Source: Chthonomonadales bacterium (GTDB lineage Bacteria; Armatimonadota; Chthonomonadetes; Chthonomonadales; CAJBBX01). From it: DNA of 64,000 nucleotides. Location: positions 41,873-105,872 of the forward strand of contig JABWBA010000003.1 in the NCBI GenBank assembly GCA_013360745.1, given 5' to 3'. Below are positions 34,122 to 43,405 of the stretch, in pieces (the first letter of the stretch is position 1; every line of letters begins with the position of its first letter). Under the pieces are notes generated by a model, which saw only the letters and a program-made list of their open reading frames with translations, had not been told where the DNA came from and did no database searches. The translations under genes were made by a program, and so were the position numbers.

Positions 34122-34931
34122 ATGGACAGTACAGGACACGGTTGTCGTCAGGTTCCAACTCAGCTGATTGCCGTCGGGGTCAGCGCAGTTCTGCTTATTG
34201 GACTCGTCATGTTCGTTAGCTTTGCCTCGATGCCGGCCGCCGCACAGGATCCGCCGCCGCCGATGCAGTTCGGCCAGGGAGGCTCTCCGGGCGGGTTCGG
34301 CGGACCCGGCCAGGGACCGGGCGGGTTCGGTCGGGCGCCGTTCGTCATGGGTACGGTACTGGAAGTCGGCGTAAGCCAGAAGATGATCGCCGTCTCCTCT
34401 CCGTTCGGCGGCAACGAGCAGGATATTCGGGTCACAGACTCGACGAAGATCTTCTCTCAAACCGAAGTCAAGATCAGCGCTCTGAAAGTCGGCGATACGG
34501 TCCAGATCCAGGGTGTGCCGACCGGCATCACCGCCTCGTCGCTGACGATCGGTGAGGCGCCGAACCTGTTTGGCAGCATGGGCCAATCCCGAAGTGGAGC
34601 ATCTGGCAATCGACAGTCGAACCAGTTCCGGATGAACCGATCCTTCGCATCAGCCTCGGGTAAGGTCAAAGCCCTCTCGCCGCTGACGATTGTCATCGAC
34701 AACAACGTTACCGTGACGGTGCGGACTGCGCCGGACGCTCGCATAAACAAGATCACCACGGTTGCGCTGAATACCCTGAAAGCCGGAGACAACATCATGG
34801 CCGCCGGCGAGACGGACGCTCAGGGAGTGCTGACTGCGACCACGATCACCGTTAATATGAACCGCGGTATGGGGATGATGGGCGGTCCTGGCGGAGGAGC
34901 CGGTTCGCGCGGTCCGGGTCGACAGCGCTAG
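34122..34931 (+). CDS. Exported DUF5666-like protein with Gly/Pro/Met-rich ends
   Basis: From ATG 34122, preceded by TGGAGGGATAC, a 269-residue protein with an N-terminal membrane or signal helix (LIAVGVSAVLLIGLVMFVSFAS). Then come a Gly-rich low-complexity stretch (GGSPGGFGGPGQGPGGFG) and two beta repeats (GTVLEVGVSQKMIAVSS...KVGDTVQIQG and GKVKALSPLTIVIDNNVTVTV...LKAGDNIMAAG), the pattern of DUF5666 OB-like repeats. The tail is Met/Gly-rich (GMGMMGGPGGG). The track ORF begins far upstream at 33948 inside the esterase gene and is not used. It is the last gene of the plus-strand run. Confidence 0.78.
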   Translation: MDSTGHGCRQVPTQLIAVGVSAVLLIGLVMFVSFASMPAAAQDPPPPMQFGQGGSPGGFGGPGQGPGGFGRAPFVMGTVLEVGVSQKMIAVSSPFGGNEQDIRVTDSTKIFSQTEVKISALKVGDTVQIQGVPTGITASSLTIGEAPNLFGSMGQSRSGASGNRQSNQFRMNRSFASASGKVKALSPLTIVIDNNVTVTVRTAPDARINKITTVALNTLKAGDNIMAAGETDAQGVLTATTITVNMNRGMGMMGGPGGGAGSRGPGRQR

Positions 34932-34948
34932 GTCCGACGGATCCGCCA

Positions 34949-37186
34949 TCAGGGTGAGGCCGGCGGGATACCCTCTCGGAAACCCGCCGGTTTCCACTCC
35001 GGCAGATGGGCAACGGACTGCCGCGCCGCATCGCGGATCGGGATCCCCCAGCTCGCAAAGAACGGACCGAGATCGTATCCGACCTGACGGGAGAAGCGCA
35101 CCATGAACTGGTCCCGCTTGTCCTGATCATCCTTCGGGCGCGACGCGTCGGGGAGTTGGCGGTACTCCGCAAAAAGCCTCTGGTACGCCCCCCAGCCGAA
35201 TGCTTGCTGAAGCTGGGCATAGAACATCAGCGAGAGCGCAGGATCGGATTGCCACTCCGCGTACTTCGCACCGTCCGCAAAATACTTCGCCACCCGTTTG
35301 TTCCGCTCCGAAACGTTGAGCCAGCTGTTCGCAGCCACGGTCTCGTTGCTCACACGCTCGCAGCAATAGAGGCTGAACAGATTGTTCGTCGTCTCTCCGG
35401 TGCCCTCGAAGGTCCAGTCCCCCGCCTGGTGATTGTGCCCTAGCTCGTGCCAGAAGCCCCAGCACGACTTCGCCCCATCTCTGAACAATCGATCCCGATC
35501 CACCATCACCTCAATCACATCCAGATGGTTCATGATCGGATATCCGGAATGCATATAGCCGGCGCTGATCTGGCGATCACAGCACATGCGCTCCGGCCGC
35601 GGCCTATCCCTGGGTATCGCCGCAAGATCCGCGATACTGTCGAGACCATGATCCCAAACCGCCAGCAGCGCTTCGGGATCGTCCAGACGGCGAACTACTG
35701 ATGCGGGCAGAGTCAGGATGATCTTACCCGTGGCCAGTTCGGCCCAGGGCGCGGGATAGGCGCGGATCTCCTCGCGCCAGCGATGGAGAGGCGTCTTACC
35801 CGCTACAAACAGGGGCGCGTCGACGGCGTTTTGAATCGTCACTTCGATGATGCCAGCCGGGCGGCCCTGCGGGACGACGATATAGATGAGCCCGCCGAAG
35901 GGACTTCCGAACGTCGTCGTCGGCGTGGTCAACGTCGTCGCGTAGCTGATATCGGGAAACCGGGTCCAGCGTCCATGGTGCCAGTTCGTATCGGTATGGG
36001 CGCCGATACGAACCCCGAGGCCTGCTTGCGCGAGTTCTTCCGGCAGCGTTATCACGATCCGTTCGCCGGGCGCGGCATAGAGACCGGTGCTCGCCCAGTC
36101 GGGCGTCCGACAATCGACGGTTACCGTGCGGGTCACCCGCTTTGCATCTGCCGGTACAGCGCCGGGGAAGTCCGCCGCCGCTGGATGGGCTCGGAGCATG
36201 TCGATCGGCGTTCGGCGCATCTCGATGTTCTGGAGTACACATGCGATCCGGCCAACCGGGTTGTCGGTACCCAGCGGATGGGCCTCGGTCGGGATCGCGG
36301 AATCGCCGGCCTCAGCGATCAGCGCTCGAAGACCCGGCAACAGCAGGCGGTCGCTGGCGGGTACGGCGCCGGCGGCATTCCCCAGCGTAACGCCCGCCTG
36401 CCCCAACGCCTCTGCATCGAGCGATTTCCTGCCCCTGGCGTGTTCCTTTAGCGCCGCGAGGGCGTGGCCCGCATGGCCTTCGATCAGGCCCTTCCTATCG
36501 GCGAGGAAGCCTTCTTTGCCGGTCGGATCCACCATCCCGTCCGCGATCGTCAATCCCATCCTGTCGGTCAGGAGGTTGCCGCCATAGTCGTTCGCCAGGG
36601 ACAGACCGGGGTTCAGCTGCTGCCAGCCCCAGCCGGGAACGCCGTCGAAATAGCCGCCGCCCGCCTGCACATACTTCGCGATCGCCTCGATCAGTTCCGG
36701 CTTGCCGGTCAATCGCCCGCCGTTGATATAGAGCGCGTCCGTATCCGCCAGGGCCGCAGGCAGGTCCTCGGCGCCCTTCGTGCGCACCTGAAAGCCCGCG
36801 GCACGAAGCGTGGCTTCCATCGGGCGGGCATCGACCAGCAATACTCGCCCATTGCGCTTGCCGCCGCACAGCCATGTGGCCGTATTCACGATCAGACGCT
36901 TCTGGTCCGCTCGATCGGTCGTACCGTACAGCCCCTCATGTCCGGCCAGGATCACCCGCCCCTTGCCATACCGCGCCGCAGCGAGGATCGGCAACCTGCT
37001 CTTGCCCGTAGCGCCTGTCATGACGCAGAAGGCTCTATCGCCGAACACAGCTACCGGACCGACAAGACAGTCCGGTGCGACCACCTCGGATACTCCGTTG
37101 AGGATGCTATCCACATCTGAAGCGGGCGCCTGAGCGGGTGAAGCTGCCATCATCAGACCGACCGCGAGAAGACCCATGAACGCCAT
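34949..37186 (-). CDS. Exported M60-like zinc metallopeptidase (enhancin/mucinase family)
   Basis: A 745-residue exported protein (signal AFMGLLAVGLMMAASPAQA) with the gluzincin site FWHELGHNHQAGDWTFEGTGETTNN (HExxH about 579, downstream Glu), the hallmark of peptidase M60 enzymes that cleave glycoproteins such as mucins. The preceding residues (HSGYPIMNHLDVIEVMVDRDRLF) and the following CCERVSNET match that family. The N-terminal third resembles a GATase-like or ThuA-like domain (AARYGKGRVILAGHEGLYG). A strong Shine-Dalgarno (GAAGGAGTGGTCGT) sets the start. In soil or sediment bacteria the natural substrate would be other glycoproteins. Confidence 0.9.
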   Translation of the reverse strand: MAFMGLLAVGLMMAASPAQAPASDVDSILNGVSEVVAPDCLVGPVAVFGDRAFCVMTGATGKSRLPILAAARYGKGRVILAGHEGLYGTTDRADQKRLIVNTATWLCGGKRNGRVLLVDARPMEATLRAAGFQVRTKGAEDLPAALADTDALYINGGRLTGKPELIEAIAKYVQAGGGYFDGVPGWGWQQLNPGLSLANDYGGNLLTDRMGLTIADGMVDPTGKEGFLADRKGLIEGHAGHALAALKEHARGRKSLDAEALGQAGVTLGNAAGAVPASDRLLLPGLRALIAEAGDSAIPTEAHPLGTDNPVGRIACVLQNIEMRRTPIDMLRAHPAAADFPGAVPADAKRVTRTVTVDCRTPDWASTGLYAAPGERIVITLPEELAQAGLGVRIGAHTDTNWHHGRWTRFPDISYATTLTTPTTTFGSPFGGLIYIVVPQGRPAGIIEVTIQNAVDAPLFVAGKTPLHRWREEIRAYPAPWAELATGKIILTLPASVVRRLDDPEALLAVWDHGLDSIADLAAIPRDRPRPERMCCDRQISAGYMHSGYPIMNHLDVIEVMVDRDRLFRDGAKSCWGFWHELGHNHQAGDWTFEGTGETTNNLFSLYCCERVSNETVAANSWLNVSERNKRVAKYFADGAKYAEWQSDPALSLMFYAQLQQAFGWGAYQRLFAEYRQLPDASRPKDDQDKRDQFMVRFSRQVGYDLGPFFASWGIPIRDAARQSVAHLPEWKPAGFREGIPPASP

Positions 37187-37364
37187 ACGACCACTCCTTC
37201 ACACAAGCCTGTCGAGAGGATACCAGCTATCCGGCGCCCAGATGGCCCGACTGGCGTCGCCGGCATCGCGCTCCCGGTTAAGCCCGCTACAAACGGTTTA
37301 ACGCCTCAGAACCATATCCCCGCGGAGCAGGGGGAAGTAGGTCGCGCCGCCGGGATCGGCGTCA

Positions 37365-39032
37365 CTAGACGGATACCCGGACGAATCGCCTCGACGCGGA
37401 TTTCCCTCCCAGAAGCGCGACGCCGAGAAGCAGTATGTTGAAGGCCAGGCCGCAGGTGTAGACCGCCCACGAGGGGGCATCCGCCCTGCCCAGGATGACC
37501 AGGCCGAGAGCATTGAGTCCGATGCCGATTGAGGTGAACCCCATGGCAAGAAGCACATTCACATTCTGCTTTACGGCCTGCACCGTATCCTTCCAGACAA
37601 GCTTCGGCCGGAGACAGTCGATCATCAGCCCGGCCGCGGCCGACCACAGCAGCACGACTTCGCTCAGCAACACCACATAGGCCCATTGCCACAGGTAGAA
37701 CGGCACGATCATGGCGAACACGGCGATCGCCAGCAAGTTCAACGGCGTGATCAGGAACGCACCCGCGACTAGCTTTCCCAGATAGATTGTGTACGGGTCT
37801 AAGGGCAGGGATTTCTCCAGCCATAACCGCTTGCCATCCTTCGAATAGCTGGCGGAGAAGAGCGACGACAGGCTGCCGAACAGGGCTAAGCTGAGCGCCA
37901 TGCCGACCACGACAAGCGGCAGGCGTCGCGCAAAGGCGTCGCTCTGGATCCATGCGTACAGCTGCCCGAGGATATCGACCTTACCCTTCGACTGAACCTT
38001 CATCATACCGTAGGTCACTGCGAGCAGCGGCAGGGCAACGTAACCGCCGAGCCCGTTCATCACGACCGCAGGGTCGCGCAATGTGCATCGGAGCTCTTTG
38101 CGGACGATCGAACCGAGAACCCCGCTGGCGCGTGCCGATTCCGCCCGCCCGTGTCGCCTCCGAGCCACGTTGGCGCCCTGTAGGATAGGACGAATATAGA
38201 ACCGTTCGCCGAAGGCAAGCGCCCCGAGGATATACGCGACCACAATCGCCAGATGGCTGACCTGATGCAGCCATGCGGTCCAGCGGGTATCCGCCAGGGC
38301 GTACATCGCAAACTGCGCACCGGGCATCAATCGGCCAACGCGCCCGATCCGGGCCATCTGCACCCGAACAAGATCGTCCATCGCCTCCGGCTCCAATGCC
38401 GATAAACCGGATGTGAGCAGGAGGGTGCCGACAACCAGCGCCAGGGTAATACCGACATACCAGAACCAGCGATTACGCCCGATGCCAGGCACGTTCGCGA
38501 TGAGCATGCACAGGACGGTCGACAGGCTGAGCGGAATCACCGGCATCAGCGCCAGTCCTACAAGCCCGACAGGTATATGGGCCAGCGGCGCGAAGCCGTA
38601 AGCGTAGTAGGCGAACAGGCCGGGTACGAGGAACACTCCGCCGATGAACAACTCGAGTAAATAGACTGCGGCGAGTTTGGCGGCGATGATCTGCCATGGC
38701 CGATACGGCAGGGGGAGTAGAATGCCCAGTTCATTCGATTGATACAACGTCGAATAGACCGTGGCGAGGCTCGCCAGGAAGACCATCCAGAGCGTCCCGG
38801 CATAGAGACCGACGATCATCCCGGGCGCCAGCGGCAGACCGGTATCCTTGATGAAGCCAAAGGCACGGAACTGCGCGGCTACGATCATCAGGTAGGACGG
38901 CGTCAGGCAAAGCGCCATGCCGAGCGTCGCGAGCCACGCCTTCAGGCGCTTCTCTTTGAGCACGAAAGCGTTGAGATTCAGTGCGGTCAGCAACTGTACG
39001 CGGATAAGGGACAGCATCGCTGCCGAGGTCAT
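37365..39032 (-). CDS. ABC-2-type exporter permease (large, about 12 membrane segments)
   Basis: A 555-residue polytopic protein with hydrophobic segments spread in two halves (for example PGMIVGLYAGTLWMVFLASLATVYSTLYQ and LPLVVVGMALSLALFGSLSSLF) and an ABC-2 exporter style KELRCTLRDP segment preceding the second half. Its ATG overlaps the stop of the ABC ATPase gene (ATGA), so the two form a two-component exporter. The size suggests the permease represents a fused pair. The substrate is unknown; related systems export bacitracin-like drugs, polymers or unidentified molecules. Confidence 0.85.
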   Translation of the reverse strand: MTSAAMLSLIRVQLLTALNLNAFVLKEKRLKAWLATLGMALCLTPSYLMIVAAQFRAFGFIKDTGLPLAPGMIVGLYAGTLWMVFLASLATVYSTLYQSNELGILLPLPYRPWQIIAAKLAAVYLLELFIGGVFLVPGLFAYYAYGFAPLAHIPVGLVGLALMPVIPLSLSTVLCMLIANVPGIGRNRWFWYVGITLALVVGTLLLTSGLSALEPEAMDDLVRVQMARIGRVGRLMPGAQFAMYALADTRWTAWLHQVSHLAIVVAYILGALAFGERFYIRPILQGANVARRRHGRAESARASGVLGSIVRKELRCTLRDPAVVMNGLGGYVALPLLAVTYGMMKVQSKGKVDILGQLYAWIQSDAFARRLPLVVVGMALSLALFGSLSSLFSASYSKDGKRLWLEKSLPLDPYTIYLGKLVAGAFLITPLNLLAIAVFAMIVPFYLWQWAYVVLLSEVVLLWSAAAGLMIDCLRPKLVWKDTVQAVKQNVNVLLAMGFTSIGIGLNALGLVILGRADAPSWAVYTCGLAFNILLLGVALLGGKSASRRFVRVSV

Positions 39033-39742
39033 CGGTCGACCAGATCCAGGAACGTCGTCTCCAGAGTCGAGTCGGCTGAGGTTCGCAGCTCATCGAGGGT
39101 GCCGCAGGCCACCAGCTTGCCCTGGGCGATGATGCCGACCCGATCACACAGCTTCTCCGCGACCTCTAGTATGTGCGTGGAGAAGAACACCGTAAGGCCC
39201 GCCTCCGCGTGCTCGCGCATCATCTTCTTGAGCTCAAAGGCGGCCTCCGGATCGAGCCCGACCAGCGGTTCATCAAGAACCCATACCCGAGGGGCATGGA
39301 CCAGCGCCGAGATCAGCACGACCTTCTGGCGCATGCCGTGGGAGTAGGATTCGATCGGATCGGACAGGGCGGCCGCGAGATCGAACGTTCCGGCGAGTGC
39401 GGTGATCCGCTCCCGCCGCAGATCCTCCGGCACCGCGTAGGCATCGGCCACGAAGTTGATGAACTGCATGCCGGACAACCGCTCGTAGATATCCGGAGTG
39501 TCGGGCACGTACGCCATGCTGCGCTTGGCCGTAATCGGTTCACGAACGACGTCGACGCCATCCACCGTTACGACGCCGGCGTCGGGCTGGAGCAACCCCA
39601 CAATCATCTTGATCGTGGTCGTCTTGCCCGCACCGTTCGGTCCGATAAATCCGAAGATCTCGCCCGCGCGGATGTCCAGGGTCAGACCGTCGACGGCGCG
39701 CTTATGGCCATACGATTTCGTCACGGACGCGAGCCGGATCAT
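39029..39742 (-). CDS. ABC transporter ATP-binding protein (ABC-2/ABC exporter class)
   Basis: A 237-residue ATPase of the CcmA/YhaQ-like exporter class: Walker A GPNGAGKTTTIKMI, MAYVPDTPDIYERLSGMQFI, signature region SHGMRQKVVLISALVHAP, Walker B VWVLDEPLVGLDP, H-loop STHI. ATG 39742 has GGGAGG 10 bases upstream; the track start (TTG 39760) would lie over that site. It is followed directly by its permease. The family typically drives export or resistance to antimicrobial compounds, but no such context is visible here. Confidence 0.92.
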   Translation of the reverse strand: MIRLASVTKSYGHKRAVDGLTLDIRAGEIFGFIGPNGAGKTTTIKMIVGLLQPDAGVVTVDGVDVVREPITAKRSMAYVPDTPDIYERLSGMQFINFVADAYAVPEDLRRERITALAGTFDLAAALSDPIESYSHGMRQKVVLISALVHAPRVWVLDEPLVGLDPEAAFELKKMMREHAEAGLTVFFSTHILEVAEKLCDRVGIIAQGKLVACGTLDELRTSADSTLETTFLDLVDR

Positions 39743-39836
39743 CGGTGTCGAACCTCCCAACCGTTTATCTACCTACGACGATTATGGCAGCCGGTTTCGG
39801 ATGCCGTTGGGCGGCCCGCCGCACCCCGCTCGAACG

Positions 39837-41732
39837 CTACTCGACGACGACAATGGAATGGATATCGAGTCGCGGAACGGTGACGCGGGTGACGCCGTTC
39901 GTGTAGGTGAAGTACAGGGACTGGCCCTCCGGCTGCAGAGTGACGCGAGCGGGCTTGCGGCCCCGTCGTACAAGCACCTCGAGCGGGCCGATCGGATCGA
40001 TGGACTCGAGGATCGGGTTCTGGTAATCCCAGTGCCGGCCCGACGTGTTGATGAGGTTGATCGCCAGACCCCCCTTTGCCCTGTTGAGGATGACATCGAC
40101 GTTATGGGAGCCACGGACCTCAACGACGGGATCCGGAAACAGCTCCCGCGCGAGAGCGGTCAGGAAATCCCGGTCCTCGGGTGCACGATTCGCGAGGTAC
40201 CGTCGGCTAAAGGGTTGGGGCACGACGGCGATGGCCCCGGCCCCCGCCCTGTAGAGCCGCGCGGCCCGATCCCGATCCGTATCGGCGCCAAACGGTTGCG
40301 CGGCGCCGGAGGTCTGGCTGCCGAACAGCGCAGCCGTGCCCTCGCCGATGAGAAGGAGACGTCCGCCGCCCTGGACATACGTTGTCAACGCTCTCAGGAA
40401 CTCAGGTTCGAGATAGGCGACTTCGGAAAGTACGATCAGCCGGTACTGCTTCATGCGACGGACCAGAACATGCTCCCCGAGAACATCGACAACGTTCTGT
40501 CCCTCCAGCAGCGCCTGCAACACCCCGCTCATCTCGGAAGGATCGCGCGGAAAAAGGCCGTTCATCTTCCGATAGTGGTCTGCCGCGGAATACAGGAGGG
40601 CGATCTGGGGTACCTGCTTCGCGCGGTAACAGAGGTTCTGTCGTTCGCGACTGAACCGCGCCACCTCTGCCATAACGGGCATATGTTCCAACCGAACCGA
40701 TCCGTCCCGTCGCTGCGTGAAATAGGCCTGAAAGCCCCCGCCAAGGGCCAGAACGAGCGCAGCCTCGCGCTTCAGCTGGACCGCGGACTTCTGGCGCCAC
40801 GACTGGTTCGGCGGCGCAGCGAAACTCCAGGCCATCAGGTCCCAGGGCTTTCCCTGGTTCGCGATATAGCGCGCCGAAAACCGAGCCGAGTTGACGCTGT
40901 CCGAGGGCGAATAATCACCGGAGATCCAATCCACCTTAGCGGTGACCGGTTCGGGCATATGGTCGCTGAACGCCCAGTTGCTGCAAATCTGCATCTGTGG
41001 GTTCGTCTTACGAACTTCGGCCATATAACGGCGGAAATACCGGCGAAACGCCTCGCGGTGGAACTCTAGCCATTCCCTCCAGTTCGGTTCGCCCGGGCCT
41101 TTCGGTACGTTCTCGATCCCGGTGGCCTTCCGAAACGCGGCCACGGCCGCGGTCCCGTAATCGGGTACCGTGGCCCAGCATTCTCCATCGACCCAGGCGC
41201 CATCCACTCCCCAGTCCCGATTGAGTTCGCGCAGCTGCGGGATCAGGATCTGATCGGCGTAGGGGCCAAAAACCGATGTCGCGTTCCCGTTCACGCTGCC
41301 GTCGGCGTTGACAGCGCCCCATTCCGGATGCAGGCGAATGGCCTCCGAATCCCAGACTCCCGAATAGTGCATGTACAGGCCGACGCCCCGCTCCGCAGTC
41401 ACCTCGCGCCAGAGCTTCAGCGGATCGCCGACGAAGCCAGGCGCACGATTCCCTACTCGAGTTGGATAACTCGATAGGCCCGGATGGCCTTTGCAGTCGA
41501 TCTGGACGTAATCGGGCTTCACGGAGTCCAGGATCTCGAGGATCATGGCCCGGGTTGTGTTCTTGCCGATCTCGGTGCAATCGGTTCCGGCGTGGAAGTC
41601 AAAATGAATGCCGAGGAAGCTATCCGCGCGTCGAAGCCGAGCCGGATCGCCGTTCGCAGCAGCCATAGAGCCCAGCAAACAGGCAGCGGCAATGCCGGCG
41701 GCGGTAACGGCGGGAAAGATCGAGGAAGCCAT
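39837..41732 (-). CDS. Exported TIM-barrel glycosidase-like protein with beta-galactosidase-type C-terminal domains
   Basis: From ATG 41732, preceded by AAAGGAGACATCCC, a 631-residue protein with a signal peptide (VTAAGIAAACLLGSMAAA). The N-terminal ~380 residues look like an alpha-L-fucosidase/GHL-type (GH29-like) barrel: PDYVQIDCKGHPGLSSYPT, WGVDGAWVDGECW (probable catalytic Asp/Glu region), DWISGDYSPSD. Then comes a Rossmann-like domain (VVDVLGEHVLVRRMKQYRLIVLSEVAYLEPEFLRALTTYVQGGGRLLLIGEG), as in beta-galactosidase trimerisation domains, and a C-terminal beta domain. The substrate is unknown. The family assignment rests on pattern only. Confidence 0.65.
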   Translation of the reverse strand: MASSIFPAVTAAGIAAACLLGSMAAANGDPARLRRADSFLGIHFDFHAGTDCTEIGKNTTRAMILEILDSVKPDYVQIDCKGHPGLSSYPTRVGNRAPGFVGDPLKLWREVTAERGVGLYMHYSGVWDSEAIRLHPEWGAVNADGSVNGNATSVFGPYADQILIPQLRELNRDWGVDGAWVDGECWATVPDYGTAAVAAFRKATGIENVPKGPGEPNWREWLEFHREAFRRYFRRYMAEVRKTNPQMQICSNWAFSDHMPEPVTAKVDWISGDYSPSDSVNSARFSARYIANQGKPWDLMAWSFAAPPNQSWRQKSAVQLKREAALVLALGGGFQAYFTQRRDGSVRLEHMPVMAEVARFSRERQNLCYRAKQVPQIALLYSAADHYRKMNGLFPRDPSEMSGVLQALLEGQNVVDVLGEHVLVRRMKQYRLIVLSEVAYLEPEFLRALTTYVQGGGRLLLIGEGTAALFGSQTSGAAQPFGADTDRDRAARLYRAGAGAIAVVPQPFSRRYLANRAPEDRDFLTALARELFPDPVVEVRGSHNVDVILNRAKGGLAINLINTSGRHWDYQNPILESIDPIGPLEVLVRRGRKPARVTLQPEGQSLYFTYTNGVTRVTVPRLDIHSIVVVE

Positions 41733-41866
41733 GGGATGTCTCCTTTGCCAATCAGGCGTACGACCAACTGTTCGAGCCGATCCACTGCAATCCCTCCAGA
41801 AACATACGACCGCCCGCAACGGTACACTGGATGTCATGTCCTTAGCCATGACGAAGGAGCTCAGCC

Positions 41867-43177
41867 ATGCTCATGCCCATGATCGCAGCCGCAGCACAAG
41901 TAACCGGGACCGCCGCGCCACCGCTCTTCACCCGCGACGAGCGCGCCGCCATCGTGGCCTATTGGAACGCACCGGGGCGGTACAGCATCGGGGCTCCGGC
42001 CGCTGGTCCGTCTGGCGGCCCGTGGCAGGTACGACTGACGCCGGAAGGCTCGCGCTGGTTCTGGGCCTACACGCGCGCCGTCGCCGGGCCGGGCAAACCG
42101 CCGCCGAACCTCGACATTAAAGCGGCGGCGCCGGATTGGGAGGCCTGGGTGCAGGCCAAACTGGAGTACGATCGTGCGCTCGCAACCCTCCAGGCCGACC
42201 TGGCTAATCGGGGCATCGATATCGACTCTCCGGCGGCCCAAACCGCCGCACTGCCGCCGTTGCCGGGCCCGATCCCAGATGCGCTCCTCGCCCGGGTCGG
42301 CAATCCGCCCGCCTTTGCTGCCGCCGTCGTGCCCCGCCGATATCGTATCCTCTTCGACGACGGCGACCTGTATGCCTATACCGATAACGTCCCCATGCGG
42401 CCCCGCTACGCCTACTACCGATGGACGAGCGGCGTGATGGATGCCGGCAAGCCCCTGAGACAGATGACGGATGCCGAACTCGATCCCATCTTTACCGGTG
42501 CGGGCATGTCGCCGTCGGAGGCCAGGGCTGCCAAGGCCGTCTCGCGGCTGGAAGGAGGCTTCGAGGCCGTCAATACCTACGATACAGGCTGGGTCTCCAT
42601 CGGCTTTATTCAGTGCATCACAGCGGAAAACGGCGATGGCTCCCTGATGGACGTCCTGACCGAGGAGAAGACGGATGCGCCGAGCGCCTATCAGAACGAC
42701 TTTCGACGGTTCGGCATCGATGTCAGCCAAGCCGGGATCCTCACCGTAGTGGATCCGACCACGGGCGCGGAGCTCAGCGGCAATGACGCGGTCCGCATGG
42801 TGATCGAGGACAAGCGGCTAACGGCCTGCTTTCAGCGGGCAGGGCGGCGGAGTCTGGCCTTTCGGGCGGCGCAGGTAAAAACCGCACGCAAACGGTACTG
42901 GCCCGCCGACGACCCCTTTACCGCCGCCGCTGGCCAGGTGGTATTGAAAGGGAGCGTCAAGGATATCATCCGATCGGAGGCCGGCATGGCAACCCTGTTC
43001 GATCGCAAGGTAAATCGAGGTTCCATCGCGCCGTTCGATGAGGTCGTTAGCGGCATCGTACGGGACCATCGCATTACGACCATCGCCGAACTACAGCGTT
43101 ACGAACGGGCCATCATCGCCGCGCTCAAGTATCGGGTCGATTTCCTCACGGAATCATCCCTCAGCCAGCCGGATTGA
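41867..43177 (+). CDS. Lysozyme-like (GH46/lytic-type) domain protein of unknown role
   Basis: A 436-residue protein with GAAGGAGCTCAGCC before the ATG. The central part, VSRLEGGFEAVNTYDTGWVSIGFIQCITAENGDGSLMDVLTEEKTD, resembles lysozyme-superfamily enzymes (Glu in E-G-x-F, then a G-F-x-Q-like strand, then helices), as in chitosanases and phage lytic transglycosylases. The first ~150 residues are Ala/Pro-rich and unrecognised. The N-terminus MIAAAAQVTGTAAPP is only weakly signal-like. It could act on peptidoglycan or chitin-like polymer. A terminator hairpin follows, embedded in the convergent neighbour. Confidence 0.5.
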   Translation: MLMPMIAAAAQVTGTAAPPLFTRDERAAIVAYWNAPGRYSIGAPAAGPSGGPWQVRLTPEGSRWFWAYTRAVAGPGKPPPNLDIKAAAPDWEAWVQAKLEYDRALATLQADLANRGIDIDSPAAQTAALPPLPGPIPDALLARVGNPPAFAAAVVPRRYRILFDDGDLYAYTDNVPMRPRYAYYRWTSGVMDAGKPLRQMTDAELDPIFTGAGMSPSEARAAKAVSRLEGGFEAVNTYDTGWVSIGFIQCITAENGDGSLMDVLTEEKTDAPSAYQNDFRRFGIDVSQAGILTVVDPTTGAELSGNDAVRMVIEDKRLTACFQRAGRRSLAFRAAQVKTARKRYWPADDPFTAAAGQVVLKGSVKDIIRSEAGMATLFDRKVNRGSIAPFDEVVSGIVRDHRITTIAELQRYERAIIAALKYRVDFLTESSLSQPD

Positions 43178-43405
43178 GCACGACGACGATGGTGTATCGG
43201 CCCCACGGCTTTCCGCACCATGCCGAGGATTGGCAGAATAGTCCATATAATCGCATTGAATTCGCACATTTTTGCATCCGGTGTAAACGGAGCGTAAACG
43301 ATGGATCTGTAGAATGGTAGGTAGACGGTCGACATCATCGGCGCGGGATCGGCGCCGAGAACATCGTACATGCCGTCGGTGCGGTGAGGGCTACGACCTC
43401 CTACC

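Noticed and set aside
41836-41865. Possible leaderless start after TACACT at 41823-41828, upstream of the lysozyme-like gene
   Set aside because: The ATG 7 bases downstream (41836) is out of frame with the lysozyme-like ORF, which has its own good Shine-Dalgarno at 41867.
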